DNA from: Piezodorus guildinii | Taxonomy: Eukaryota; Arthropoda; Insecta; Hemiptera; Pentatomidae | Direction of reading: 5' to 3' | Length of the DNA: 64,000 bases | Assembly: GCA_023052935.1 (NCBI GenBank) | Contig: CM041292.1 | Coordinates: 34,206,386 to 34,270,385, forward strand | Part shown: one piece after another, positions 11,333-21,578 of the stretch | Position numbering within the stretch: position 1 is the first letter of the stretch | Layout: every line of letters starts with the position of its first letter | The notes under the pieces: model-generated | Seen by the model: only the letters and a program-made list of their open reading frames with translations | What the model was told of the DNA's origin: nothing | The model's database searches: none | Made by a program: the position numbers and the translations under genes

Positions 11333-12231
11333 TTGGGTTGATGCAAAATTAATGCAGGTTTCCTCTATTGCAATATCTTAATTCCAATTGTGTAAACAAA
11401 GCTAATCCTAACATTGATCATTATTATACCAAAACAAACCTTATCTAATACCCTCTCTTTCACCATGAATTTGTTTAGTAAAATCGTTTTGTTCAGTGTG
11501 TTCAAAGGTCTTGAATCGAAAATGTCAAAGTGCGATTTTCGTCAAATTTATTTTTACGAATTTAAATTAGGGCGCAGCGCTGCGCAAACGGCTCGTAATA
11601 TTAATGAAGTGTGGGGTCAGGGGGCTATTAATGAGTGCACGGTGCAGCGTTGGTTCCAGAAGTTTCGCAGAGGAGATTTCGACCTCGAAGACAAGGAAGG
11701 TCGGGGCCGTCATCTTGCTCTGGACAACGACCAGCTGAGGTCAAAAGTGGAAGAAGACCCAACCAAAACCACACGAGAAATGGCGGCGGAACTCGGAACT
11801 CAAAAATTGCAACGTCTTTGCCCAGCATTGATGAATCGGAAGGGGCCGATCCTGCTCCACGATAACGCCAGACCACACGTTGCACAACCAACGCTTCGAC
11901 GACTGCACGAGTTGGGCTACGAAGTTCTCCAACATCCGCCTTATTCACCTGACCTCTCTCCTACAGACTTCCACTTTTTCAGGCATCTGGACAACTTTTT
12001 GAGGGAGAAAAATTTTCAAAACCAGGACGACATTGAAAATTCTTTTCGTGATTTCATTGAGTCCAGGGATTCGGATTTTTTTTCTGGTGGAATAAGAAAG
12101 GTTGTTGAACGTTGGCAAAAGTGCATTGATTCAGATGGAAATTATTTTGATTAAATATATATGGTTAAAGTAAAGATATGGCGTATTTACAATACCTACT
12201 AAAGACCTGCATTAATTTTGCATCAACCCAA
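11333..12231 (+). mobile_element. Internally deleted mariner-family DNA transposon
   Basis: Perfect 27-bp terminal inverted repeats: 'ttgggttgatgcaaaattaa' onward at 11333-11359 and its complement at 12205-12231. Both ends abut a TA dinucleotide (11331-11332 and 12232-12233), the usual Tc1/mariner target duplication. The element is 899 bp, against roughly 1.3 kb for autonomous mariners, because a central part of the transposase is missing. Intact ends and an open frame suggest a fairly young copy that could still be mobilised by a full-length relative. Confidence 0.93.
11522..12154 (+). CDS. Truncated mariner transposase (in-frame internal deletion)
   Basis: A 210-residue frame starting MSKCDFRQIYFYEFKLGRSA. 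The start at 11522 is preferred because the family's N-terminus begins there; the frame is open further upstream. Residues about 5-90 hold the paired helix-turn-helix DNA-binding half (TVQRWFQKFRRGDFDLED; TTREMAAELG). The frame then jumps to TQKLQRLCPALMNRKGPILL. The second catalytic aspartate is in LLHDNARPH and the third, 34 residues later, in PYSPDLSPTDFHFF, the mariner DD34D spacing. The first catalytic aspartate, the WVPHEL-type linker and the end of the second helix-turn-helix are lost, so the protein cannot catalyse transposition. The remaining sequence resembles the cecropia/Hsmar1-like subfamily. It might bind the inverted repeats as a competitor, which is inference. Confidence 0.9.
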   Translation: MSKCDFRQIYFYEFKLGRSAAQTARNINEVWGQGAINECTVQRWFQKFRRGDFDLEDKEGRGRHLALDNDQLRSKVEEDPTKTTREMAAELGTQKLQRLCPALMNRKGPILLHDNARPHVAQPTLRRLHELGYEVLQHPPYSPDLSPTDFHFFRHLDNFLREKNFQNQDDIENSFRDFIESRDSDFFSGGIRKVVERWQKCIDSDGNYFD

Positions 12232-12593
12232 TATTATAACTTTATTACTAAAAATTTGAATACTCGTAGAAGACAAGTATACTAAGTTTGATTTAACTTT
12301 ATTTTAATTCTGGAAAAAATCTAGTTGATAAAAAATTATTATTTTCACAATAAAATGAATTATAAAAAATTTATAATGTGTAACTTTAGTTGTAAGAGTG
12401 ATCAAAAACGTATAAACTTAAGTATTTGTTAATATTCAATGTAACAATTTTAAGATTCGAATGTCTCAAGAAATCAGGTACTTGAGTTTTAATTGAAGAA
12501 AATCTGACTTTATTATTATTATATTTATTGAAATTTACAACTATATTAGTGAATACATCAAGTAAATTTGAATAAAGTATTAAACTATGACGT

Positions 12594-12880
12594 GATGGCG
12601 GTGCGGTCTAGTGGGTAGAGCAGTAGTCTGTACTATTATACGACTATACGAACCCGGGTTCGAATCTCGGCGGTGACACAATGTCATTTATTCTGTTCTT
12701 TTAGCTGGGAGCGATACTGGGGTATCGGGTATCTCCTGGGGCACACCCAGCCTTTGTAAAGTGTTCCACTGGTGGTTGAGCGTGATCTCGGCATAATCAC
12801 CTACTTGCAAGGCTGTTAGCCTTAACTCTATGTGAGCTAAGCCAAGACCGTGGTTCAGTTGTAGGGGTACAGATTTCTTA
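12594..12880 (+). mobile_element. tRNA-derived SINE, family 1, copy 1
   Basis: The tRNA-like head has an A box ('ggtctagtgggtagagcag') and a canonical B box ('gggttcgaatc', 12656-12666). The body contains 'tcctggggcacacccagcct' and ends near 'cagttgtaggggtacagatt'. Copy 2 at 40580-40881 has the same order ('tcctgggacagacccagcct'). Family C copy 1 begins within a few bases of the 3' end. Confidence 0.8.
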
Positions 12881-12886
12881 TTTTCC

Positions 12887-13746
12887 TTTCACTTACTATA
12901 TATAGTAAGGAAAATTATTGCGATCGTGAAAATTTTCGAATTCCAGTTTTCAACGGAAATACACATTTCAAGGTCCCCTGAGTCCAAATAACCAAGTCCA
13001 GCAAAAAGGTCTGTGTGTGTGGTAACTCCTGGGCTGAAACAATAATCCTATGAAACTGAAATTTTATATTTAAGACAAATATACGTCCTAGACGTTACAA
13101 AACCTTTTTCATCAAAAACCGGAAGAGCCACTTCATACCATGCATTTTGCACCTTTTTTCGATTTTGATTAAACTTGCTATATCAATGAAAAATTTAATA
13201 GGCTTTAACATCATGTAGGTTTCATTCTGATTAAAATAGTCTGACAGGGCTTAAATGCCGATATTTTAAATTTTCTTACCCTAAAGTACCTTCAATTTTG
13301 TATATTCTATAAAAATAACCATATCATCTTGTTAGCATTGATAGATAGCAGCTAAATAGGTAAGTTAATTTGAAAAACAAATAAAGGAGAAAACTAAAAA
13401 AATATTTTTTTAATGCAATTTTTTGTTTTTGAACATAGTAACAGTCATATACATACACGTTTATTATACAGTTGGAAAGCTAAAGATTTAAGAAAAAATA
13501 TACCTTATAATGATGCATTTAAAAGTTAATACAGAGTGATGAAAAGCCGATAAGACTAACTGATTATTTTAGATAATAATATAATCGATGTTTTAATAAA
13601 ACACATGTTTTTTATAGAAATGCCATTTAATTAATTCTTTAATGGTTTCAATAATTTTTATCTCTTATTGTACTTGAAAATTCTTTCTTTGATTTTAAAA
13701 ATGGAGGTAAGTGAAAGTCGTGTGTTGCCCGCACCAGATTTTTTTG
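12887..13746 (+). repeat. Family C repeat (about 850 bp), copy 1
   Basis: The left end is 'ctttcacttactatatatag', followed by 'aattattgcgatcgtgaaaa' and 'acggaaatacacatttcaag'. The right end is 'ggtaagtgaaagtcgtgtgt' then 'tgcccgcaccagattttttt'. Left CTTTCACTTAC and right GTAAGTGAAAG are inverted, so the ends are short inverted repeats with about 28 bp beyond the right one. No reading frame is conserved. At least ten full or partial copies lie in this window. The type of element is unknown and a nonautonomous DNA transposon is possible. Confidence 0.8.
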
Positions 13747-14516
13747 TTTAAGCTTTGACACGTTATACCTGTAGACACTATCCATTGACAGCACTATATT
13801 ATATAAAGACTATATTATATTATAAATGAAAAAGTATCGCTGCCATATTATGGTCAGACCCTTCGAAGAATTGTCAAGAAACGATGAGGAAGCAAGAATA
13901 GAACCCAGTGGATTAGAAAGGGAATAGATTGGAGGGGGTATTTTTTTTTTTTTTTTGATCGATTACACAGGTTCATTATTGAAAATGAATTACCAGATAT
14001 ATTACATCATTGGAAGGAGGATAGTATACTAAACGATACTGCTAACACCGCCCTAGACAGAGTCAACAACGATATATCAACCGGAGGGACTAAAACTGTC
14101 ATCGGCCTAGACTAGTTGGGATCCGGGTCAGGTCACATATTATCTCGGCAGATAGCACTTATTGTCTGGACACTTTACAAGCGTGTATCTTCCACAGGGT
14201 TATGGAATAGTTTGGAGCAGAAGCATTGGCCAGAATGATACGGGCTTCGATCGATACGAGTCAATAAGTGTCTATTAAATCTGTCAGATGAGAGCGATTG
14301 ATATTAACGAACGTTTAATATAGCTTCTCAATTAACTATAAGGCTGTTAAATATCGGAGTGAAGTTCTACTTCTAAAATAAAAACTCGCTATCGAAACAT
14401 GACAATTAGACTTTCTTATCATTGTCCTTAGTTTTCTTTTGGTTCAATATTTGAAAGATATATATTTGGCCTTTTCCAAAAGAAGTTTATTGATTTATTT
14501 CACTTTCATCAATTAC
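13747..14516 (+). other. Unique region with a possible CR1/L2-like RT remnant near 14030-14165
   Basis: Around 14037 the plus strand reads NTALDRVNNDISTGGTKTVI then GLD, a stop and LGSGSGHILSRQI. That resembles the CR1/L2 segment ending in the catalytic motif '..LDLS.AFD...H.IL', but the FD pair is not preserved. A T-run lies at 13941-13956. The assignment is weak and the rest of the interval shows nothing I recognise. Confidence 0.35.
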
Positions 14517-14547
14517 AACGTTTCGGCCTCTAGTGCCATTTTTAAGT
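14517..14547 (-). ncRNA. Hammerhead-like motif, degenerate
   Basis: The minus strand reads CTTAAAAATGGC, loop, GCC, then GAAACGTTG. The stem II remnant and GAAAC box match the other copies, but the CUGAUGA box has decayed to CTTAAAA. Confidence 0.35.
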
Positions 14548-14763
14548 ATTTGTAAAACAATTAAATTTTATGCTATTCTGGTGATATTAGGCATTTCTTT
14601 ATTTTCAGAGTATTTTTTTTTACCTGGGCTGAAGTCATTTTTTACTTTTATTTTAAAAAACAAACAACGTAATTCAATTCATTCAAGAAAAAACTGAAAT
14701 ACTATACAACGGCAGCAGTTATTAATAAAAAAAATAAAATTATTAATAATAAAATGATTCAAA

Positions 14764-15586
14764 ACAAAAAAAAATCTGGTGCGGGCAACACACGACTTTC
14801 ACTTATCTCCGTTTTTAAAATCAATTAAAGATCTTTCAAATACAGTAATAGATCAAAATGAGTGAAACCATTAAAGAATTAGTTAAATGGAATTTCTAAA
14901 AAACGTGTGCTTTATTTTAGTTTTATGTTTATTTCATCACTCTCTATTAACTTTTAAAAGCTTGTGTATGAGATAATATTTTTTAGCTTTCCAACGGTAT
15001 ATCATCCATGTATATTACTGCTCTTAAGTTCAAAAACGAAAAATTGCATTAAAAAAATATTTTTTCTGTTTTCTCCATTAGTTGGGTATCGAATTTATTC
15101 AATTTATATATTTACCTGTTTTTCATCAGCGTTAACAAGATAATACAGTTATTTTTATTGAATCTACAAAATTAAAGGTACTTTAGGGGAGGAAAATTTA
15201 AAATATCGGCATTTAAGCAGAATAAAACCTACATGATGTTAAAGCCTATTGAATTTTGATATAGCGAGTTTATCAAAATCGAAGGAACCGTTTTTGAGAA
15301 AAAAGGTGCAAAATGCATACTATAAACTGGCTCTTGTGGCAAGCTCATTTTGATGAAAAAGGTTTTGTCACGTCTCGGGCGTATAGTTGTCTTAAATATG
15401 AAATTTCAGTTTCATAGGACTTACCGTTTCCGCCCGGGAGTTACCACACACACACACACACGATCTTTTTGCGGGACTTGGTTATTTGGACTCAGGGGAC
15501 CCTAAAACGTGTATTTCCGTTGAAAACTGGAATTCGAATTTTCACGATCGCAATACTTCCCCTTACTATATATAGTAAGTGAAAGT
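14764..15586 (-). repeat. Family C repeat, copy 2, inverted relative to copy 1
   Basis: Begins 'aaaaatctggtgcgggcaac' and ends 'tatatatagtaagtgaaagt', the complement of copy 1's two ends. An internal CA run lies at about 15446-15461. With copy 1 it forms an inverted pair separated by about 1 kb. Confidence 0.8.
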
Positions 15587-15689
15587 AATAACTTATACCC
15601 CTATACACCAAATACGAAAAAAACAATATATAAAAATATTCAATATTCCGGAAATTGTTTGAAGTTCATAAAAATAAAAATAAATGATG

Positions 15690-15960
15690 TTACAAAATCC
15701 CAACACTGATGAGGGATGCTGACGGAAATTTGAGATTTATAATCCAGGTTTAACAAAGAGGGCCAACAAAGCGTAAGCGGATTTAGTTAAACAATGGAGA
15801 AGAGGCGAGAGAAAACAAAAGCTGACGTAAAACTAACAGTATTAGCCGGAGTAAACACTTGCCAGCAATTACCATTAATGAACTAACCAGCGGGTAGCCA
15901 CCCTTTATACCCGCGATGAAAAATGTCAGCCAAAAACTTCCTTAATAACACCATAATCCC
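15690..15960. other. GC-richer island, unassigned
   Basis: A local rise in G+C with an 8-bp hairpin ('gcgggta ... tacccgc', near 15892-15917) and a 30-codon frame (15794-15886, starting MEKRREKTKADVK) in a favourable aATGG context. Nothing recognisable in the protein. It could be an exon, a regulatory island or chance. Confidence 0.2.
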
Positions 15961-16060
15961 CAACCTATATTATTCAAAATAATATATAATCATACCTATA
16001 AAACATATCGATAGTTTTATGGTATTTCTTTTTCGAGTTTACTTCAAAACCTTCAAAGGG

Positions 16061-16270
16061 GTCACCTGTGGTGAAGTGGCTAGCATAACAGGCCCCAGCG
16101 CAAGGTCGCTGGTTCAAACCTGGCAGGTGACTCAAGAATATTTAATGGGAGCAAAAATCCTTCTTTATGTTCTTCGGATAGGACGTAAAATGGTAGGTTC
16201 CCTGTGCCCTGAGTCAACTTCGATGTCATAAACTTTTCTCAACAATTTTATTCTTTTCTTTTCTTTTTAA
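16061..16270 (+). mobile_element. tRNA-like cloverleaf (16061-16131) heading a SINE-like unit
   Basis: 71 nt fold as a tRNA: a perfect 7-bp acceptor stem GTCACCT/AGGTGAC, A box 'ggtgaagtggctagcataac', an anticodon-arm-like GGCC/GGTC stem with an enlarged loop, and a B box/T arm 'gctggttcaaacctggc'. The oversized anticodon loop and following unrelated body with a pyrimidine-rich end (to about 16270) argue for a tRNA-derived SINE rather than a working tRNA. Confidence 0.6.
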
Positions 16271-16484
16271 TATCTTTCTAATGAAATAAAGAATGTAATT
16301 AGAAAAATAATGTATAAGAAAACATTAAGATATCATCAAATATTTTTTGCAATGAAAATAGTCCTTCAACCTATTTGTTTAAGTTCAGTTTTCTTGAGCC
16401 ACAAAGACTAGGGGACGCCTAAACGTACAAGCCAATAAAGGGGGTTTTTCGGAAATAAAATACCAAACAAAAGAAAGTTAATTT

Positions 16485-16489
<5 letters not shown>

Positions 16490-16533
<44 letters not shown>
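16490..16533. repeat. (AT)n microsatellite
   Basis: About 22 AT repeats. Confidence 0.95.
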
Positions 16534-16535
<2 letters not shown>

Positions 16536-16775
16536 AATTTTTATATTCCTTTTTTTAATATATTTTTACCATAATATTTTGAAAATATAATATAATCATA
16601 GGAATGTAACTATTACTCTTAAATTACCCAAGTATACATAATTATTGGAAGCTAATCTTATTATTGAGAGTAATTTCTTCGTATACACTCTTGCAAGGAA
16701 GATAGTACTTTTAAAAAAAATGGTTATATTGATAAACCCTTTTTGTATTATTTTGTTATTTTCTGGTTAATTAAG

Positions 16776-16945
16776 GAATGGTTTCGGAAGGGTTGTCCCG
16801 GAACTCCAAACTAGTTCTTTCGCTAAACGGTTGGCTTCCCTGATGGAAACCAACGTTTCTTATCGGAACAAGCAACAAGCGGAAATCTTGACTTGTCTAC
16901 AAATTCCTATAGTCAGAGAGACAATGTCAGGATTTCTTATACGCT
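16776..16945 (+). CDS. Possible internal exon, product unknown
   Basis: After a T-rich tract and AG (16774-16775), one frame stays open for 56 codons, beginning NGFGRVVPELQTSSFAKRLA and including ASLMETNVSYRNKQQAEIL. It can end at a GTAAAG donor-like site (16946). Composition looks protein-like (amphipathic, charged residues) and G+C is higher than around it. There is no start codon at the beginning, hence an exon or transposon fragment rather than a whole gene. I recognise no family. Confidence 0.25.
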
Positions 16946-17653
16946 GTAAAGTTCGTATTCTTATCAAATAAAACCACAGCACTTCGAAGAGGTTTGACTA
17001 TTCCCTTGGGATGGAAAAATCACCAAATTATAATTAAAACGTTTTTTGATCGTGAAGAAATTGTTTCCATAACTTTATATAAAATATTTGTTTCAGTAAA
17101 AATCTAACGTTTTCAATATAACATACTTCTTTGTAGACTTAATGTTTTACTCATATTGTTTTATCCTTCTTCATTAGACAACCAATACATCTTTGAATTT
17201 TGCATTGTATTTAGGTTTATTAGTTTCAATTATGAGCCTTTGTATTCGGCCATGAAAAGAACAAATAAATATTCCCCCAGTCCCTTAAAACTTTGAGGAT
17301 TCAAGTTTCAAGGAACGTAAATTCCAAATATAGCATAAAATATGTTCGTCTGTCCGCTAACTCCTGTCAGGTAGCACCAACGTTCTAAAAATCATTAGTT
17401 TAGTGATTTTATACCACTTAAGTGAATTGAAATTTCCAAGCACTTAAATGAGCTAATAATAGTTTATGTTAATAGAACGTCGAATTTTTTTTCTCAAAAC
17501 CTTGAGTTGTTATATCATCATTTAAAAAAGACTGAATACGCCAAAGGTTTACTCAAAACAGGTTAAATAGCCCATCAAATATGCAAGTAAATCAACAATA
17601 GAGTCAGTTATCATCATTTTTAGATAACAGAAAACAAAAATACAATAACATTC

Positions 17654-17686
<33 letters not shown>

Positions 17687-17708
17687 AAAAATAAATAAAT
17701 AAACTTAC

Positions 17709-17787
17709 TCAGTAGCTTCCTTGACAATCTTGGAAGGGTCCACAGCAACGCTATGCCTTAGAGACGCCTTTTCCGCTTTTCTCTGTC
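17709..17787 (-). CDS. Candidate 79-bp internal exon of a host gene
   Basis: On the minus strand a 16-nt T-run ending in TAG (acceptor, 17788-17806) precedes 79 bp that end exactly at a perfect GTAAGT donor (17703-17708). Only one frame is open. It gives QRKAEKASLRHSVAVDPSKI then VKEAT, with two bases left over at each end, so the codons at both junctions are split. The sequence is hydrophilic and lysine-rich, stands out in G+C from the AT-rich flanks and matches no repeat family in the window. I do not recognise the protein. Further exons would lie to either side on the minus strand but none is certain. Confidence 0.5.
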
Positions 17788-17924
17788 CTAAAAAAAAAAA
17801 AAAAAATAATAACATAATAATAATAAATTAAGTTTACTCTATAACATCTTATATTTCTTATTATATCAAACTAATTCATCTATGTTTATAAATTAAAATA
17901 CCATTTCACGCACTTTTATGGTCT

Positions 17925-18300
17925 ATCAAAAAGTACTTTGTAAAGCTAAAATTTTGAATTGTCTAATCGTAGGGTAGGGAAACATTCGTCCTCGAAATAG
18001 TAAAAACAAAGAAAAATCTTTATAGAAAATTGAGATTCGATTACTTCAAAAACTATACATTTCCAGAAAAAAATTATAACTCCTCATTTCGTCTTTCAAA
18101 TGAGTAGTTGTGATTTTTCTATTAAAAAGTACTGTAAAGTTGAAATTTTGGTTTGTCTAATTTTATAGATGTGCAATAAGACTGGATTAGGAAAAATTCG
18201 TGCTGGAAATGGTTGAAAAAAAATCCTAAATATTATTTCGAAATTTGGTAATCGAATACTTCAAAAACTATACATTTCCAGTAAAATGATAATTGCACCT
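17925..18300. repeat. Diverged tandem duplication, period about 200-215 bp
   Basis: Unit 1 (about 17925-18085) and unit 2 (about 18118-18300) share 'aaaaagtact.gtaaag', 'aattttg.attgtctaat' and 'acttcaaaaactatacattt' in order, the last at 18043 and 18258. No coding signal. Confidence 0.65.
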
Positions 18301-19111
18301 ATGAATTGTGATCATATTCCTAACCACATGAATTCAAAATCGTCTTTATCTGACATGTTTTAGCAAAGCGAATAAATTATAATCATATATTTTTAATCAT
18401 GTTAAGCTTTGTATCCATGCTATGTAAGCAGGCTCCCATGGAAACATGTTCAATAGCTTTTTTAATTTTTTAAGTGTTATGAATGACTAAAGACATTTTT
18501 TATTAGAAAATTATATGAAATTATTTCTGTAACCGATTAAAACAACTCATTAATGTGAAAACTTCACCCACGAATAGGCTTAATTCAAATTTTTGTTGCG
18601 AACGAGTTTTGAAGATATAAAACTAATCACGTTAAAATATATTGAGTAACTTAGGGTATGTCCACTTCTACTTCAAGTGGTTTGCTTACTGGTCTACTTC
18701 CATTGTAAATTTGAAAGAATAAAATTAAGATCCAGCAATAAATAATAACTTCATTTCTTTCAACTATTCAGAAATACAGCAAGTTTAATATATAAAGGTA
18801 AGAATGTGAGTAATATTACTTTAATTTTATCTTCCTTCAGATTTTTATTAATCAAGGTCGTTTGTTTATTTCGATTTCAATTTATGTTTTAGTAAAAAAA
18901 CCAATCAAGTAAACATACATTTAAAATTTAATCCTTTATCTTCCTTGTGCGTTTATTATTACAAAAGCAACAATGGAGGAGAGTTTCGAGGAGTTTTCCC
19001 ATGTTCAGGACTCACTTTATTCTCTATCAAATTATATAATAACATTTCTTGATAATTTGTAGCTAAAAAATCTTCTAATATTCTTTAGATCGTTATAACC
19101 ATTCCCCATAT
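18301..19111. other. AT-rich intergenic stretch
   Basis: No gene found. A CTGAACA...GAAAC arrangement on the minus strand near 18978-19008 was considered and rejected as a hammerhead. Confidence 0.45.
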
Positions 19112-19472
19112 ATAAATTCAAAATAAAATTAATTAATCGGAAAAAACAAACATATATTGACAATAAATAGATGGTAACCCTATCATCCTTATAACATTCT
19201 ATTTATTCTCAATATATGTTTCTTCCTATTAATTTTTTATTATGAATTTATATATAGATGATAGGTACAACCACATAAAGAATATATAATTTTTTAGTGA
19301 CTAATTATCAGAAATCTTATATAATGCGATAGATAGTTAAGTGTGTCCTGAAAATGGAGAAGGCCCCGAAACGATGCTGCTTATGTAATAATATACTTAT
19401 TAGGAAGATTAAGGAGCCATCTATTTACTATTAATATATGTTTCTTTCGATTAATTAATTTTATTTGAAATA
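19112..19472. repeat. Inverted-repeat cluster flanking a hammerhead-like motif
   Basis: The arm at 19112-19174 ('ttaattaatcggaaaaaaca ... aaatagatgg') is the inverse of 19199-19257 ('ctatttattctcaatatatg ...') and again of 19411-19472 ('ccatctatttactattaata ...'). A hammerhead-like core, CTGAAAA ... CCCGAAACGATG, lies between the second and third arms (19347-19378). Confidence 0.6.
19347..19378 (+). ncRNA. Hammerhead-like motif, degenerate
   Basis: CTGAAAA (19348-19354), a weak GG...CC stem, then GAAAC (19368-19372). The stem is poor and the CUGAUGA box has two changes. It is listed because of its position inside the inverted-repeat cluster. Confidence 0.35.
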
Positions 19473-20654
19473 TATATTTAATACAGAGTTATTATTATTG
19501 CAATACCTTAAGAAATGTTCAATATTTATTTCCAGATCTGCTCCGATTACCATAAATTTGTTTCCATCCCGGCGGTCCAATTATCTGGGTTATTTTCACT
19601 CTTATTAGCTGAGGAAGCTTGTTTGTAGCAAGCACTCTGGTGGTAATTTATCATCCCAAGTTTCAAGAAAATTGGACGTCATTAATTAATAAGTTAGCCG
19701 AAAATTTAGGTAGGATTTCTGAGTTAATTTAAAACTTTTATATAGTATTTTTTAACCATTTAGCTGTATTTTGTTTGAATTATTGCGGAATATATATGAA
19801 ACTCTAAATGACAATCTCCACACAGTTCAAAAGAGTCCCTGAGTATAAAAAAGACGTATTTATATTTTCGATTTTGACCAAGTTAAAATTAATCATATTA
19901 TATGATATACCAAAGATTATTGATCATTCAAAATAATCATTGACTGACTTCAATAATTAGGATTATTCAATTCAAAATTAATCTTAAATACATAATTTAA
20001 TTAATGTTAGAATGAGAACAGGAAGGCACGGAAAAGGAACTGACGATACTAATGCTGCGATCTGTTGTGCAGTCGAGTAACTAAAGCAGTTTCAGATAGG
20101 TGCTGACACCGTGCGGCAGTTACGATAACTAGACTTAAAATATGAAAATTTTTCAGACCACTAGATCAATACTATTTATATCAATAATTTCAATTATATA
20201 CTTTTTTTTTAATTAAAATAATATTCCATGTATAAAAATTTCTCGTTATATACATACTTTTTTTATATTATTAATTAATTTTTATAATATTTCTGGTGTT
20301 CATATCAAACATTCAGCGAACGGCTTTGAAGACAGAAATTTAAATTAAAAAAAAAATAAAAAATACTTTTCTTTGAAACATTTTTTAACGTTTAAATAAT
20401 AACCATGACAATGGAAAATATTATCTACAATAATCCAAAGTAATTTTGGAGACTCAGAAGACATGTTTCGTACCACAAAACCGTGTATTTTTTATGAATA
20501 AAGAATATACGCAGTTGAAAGTAAAAATATAATATCAAAATATTTATTTTAAGAAATCTGAATTATTTTATCATCCTCCCTCAGTTAGTGTACAGGAAAA
20601 TACATTAATATTAAATGTGTTTACTATCGAAATGGAAAAATGTCCATTAAACCA

Positions 20655-20830
20655 AGGGAGCTTTGTTGTTTAGACTATCCTCTATACTGTTTACCAGGTT
20701 CAAGGTTCGAAACCAGGCTGAGACAAATTATTATTAGTTGTATCATATAATACTATAATGTAGATATAAGTAACGGTAGAACACATTCTTTGTCAAACCA
20801 CTCAATGGCGCAAACCAAGAAACAGGACGT
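20655..20830 (+). mobile_element. Possible degenerate tRNA-derived SINE
   Basis: A B box, 'aaggttcgaaaccaggct' (20702-20719), lies about 45 nt after a decayed A-box-like 'ttgttgtttagactatcctc'. The text after the B box resembles family 1 ('aatccaggct'). The remaining body is diverged. Confidence 0.35.
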
Positions 20831-21287
20831 ACTGAACCCATGACATGATAGGTACAGGATCTATTCCTAACATTACTACTAGCTACGATCTACTAACTAG
20901 ATATCTAGCGATGTCTTAAATCAACACAAATTATTTAAAATAAATAAAATAATAATAATAATAAAAATTACACAAAACTAAGCCTTGCAAAATTTGTATA
21001 TTGATAAGTATAATATTTTTTTTCAAATATAAATCAAAACTGAATATCAAACGTTTTATACAAAATTAAAAATATTTTTCTCTTGGTTTATAATTTGTTC
21101 TCCATTCTAGTGAAATGGTTTTACAACAAACAAATTTATGAGAGACATTAAAACAGAATTCAAGATATATATATTTTTTTTAATTTTCAGAGTTTGACAA
21201 TATTAAGATGTGAAGAGAGGTAGGCGAGACGGGTAGGATATCCCAGGGATCAAGGTTTCACATAAGTATGGAAATCCATGTCTGACC

Positions 21288-21356
21288 CTAAACCCAACAA
21301 GCTTGCTCTAGCCTTTCCCCTTCAAGGCGACCAACTAATCTACATTTCTTAATTAC
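21288..21356 (-). CDS. Weak candidate terminal exon
   Basis: The minus strand has a strong acceptor (8 T, CTTTGCAG, 21357-21372), followed by a single open frame of 22 codons, VIKKCRLVGRLEGERLEQAC plus WV, then TAG. It is short and unsupported by a downstream signal I could place. It lies on the same strand as the 17709-17787 exon candidate, but the phases do not prove a link. Confidence 0.2.
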   Translation of the reverse strand, partial: VIKKCRLVGRLEGERLEQACWV

Positions 21357-21502
21357 CTGCAAAGAAAAAAAACATAACGGAACTTGCAACTATAATTTAT
21401 GTTTTTATGGAGGTGATAATAGTTATGAGCTGGATAAGTGTCAACACATTAGTTCTTCCGTTGAGTAAAGTGGGCTAGACTGAAATAACTTGTGAATAAA
21501 GA

Positions 21503-21507
<5 letters not shown>

Positions 21508-21552
<45 letters not shown>

Positions 21553-21578
21553 TATATATATATATATATATATACATT
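21508..21578. repeat. (AT)n tract
   Basis: An interrupted AT run. A similar tract lies at 22275-22328. Confidence 0.9.

Noticed and set aside
11628..11948. 106-codon minus-strand frame and other overlapping frames within the mariner element
   Set aside because: They are shadows of the transposase frame with no independent protein features.
18978..19008. CTGAACA, stem, GAAAC on the minus strand, resembling a hammerhead
   Set aside because: Stem II pairing is imperfect and the bases after GAAAC (TCTCC) do not supply helix III or a cleavage triplet like the other copies.
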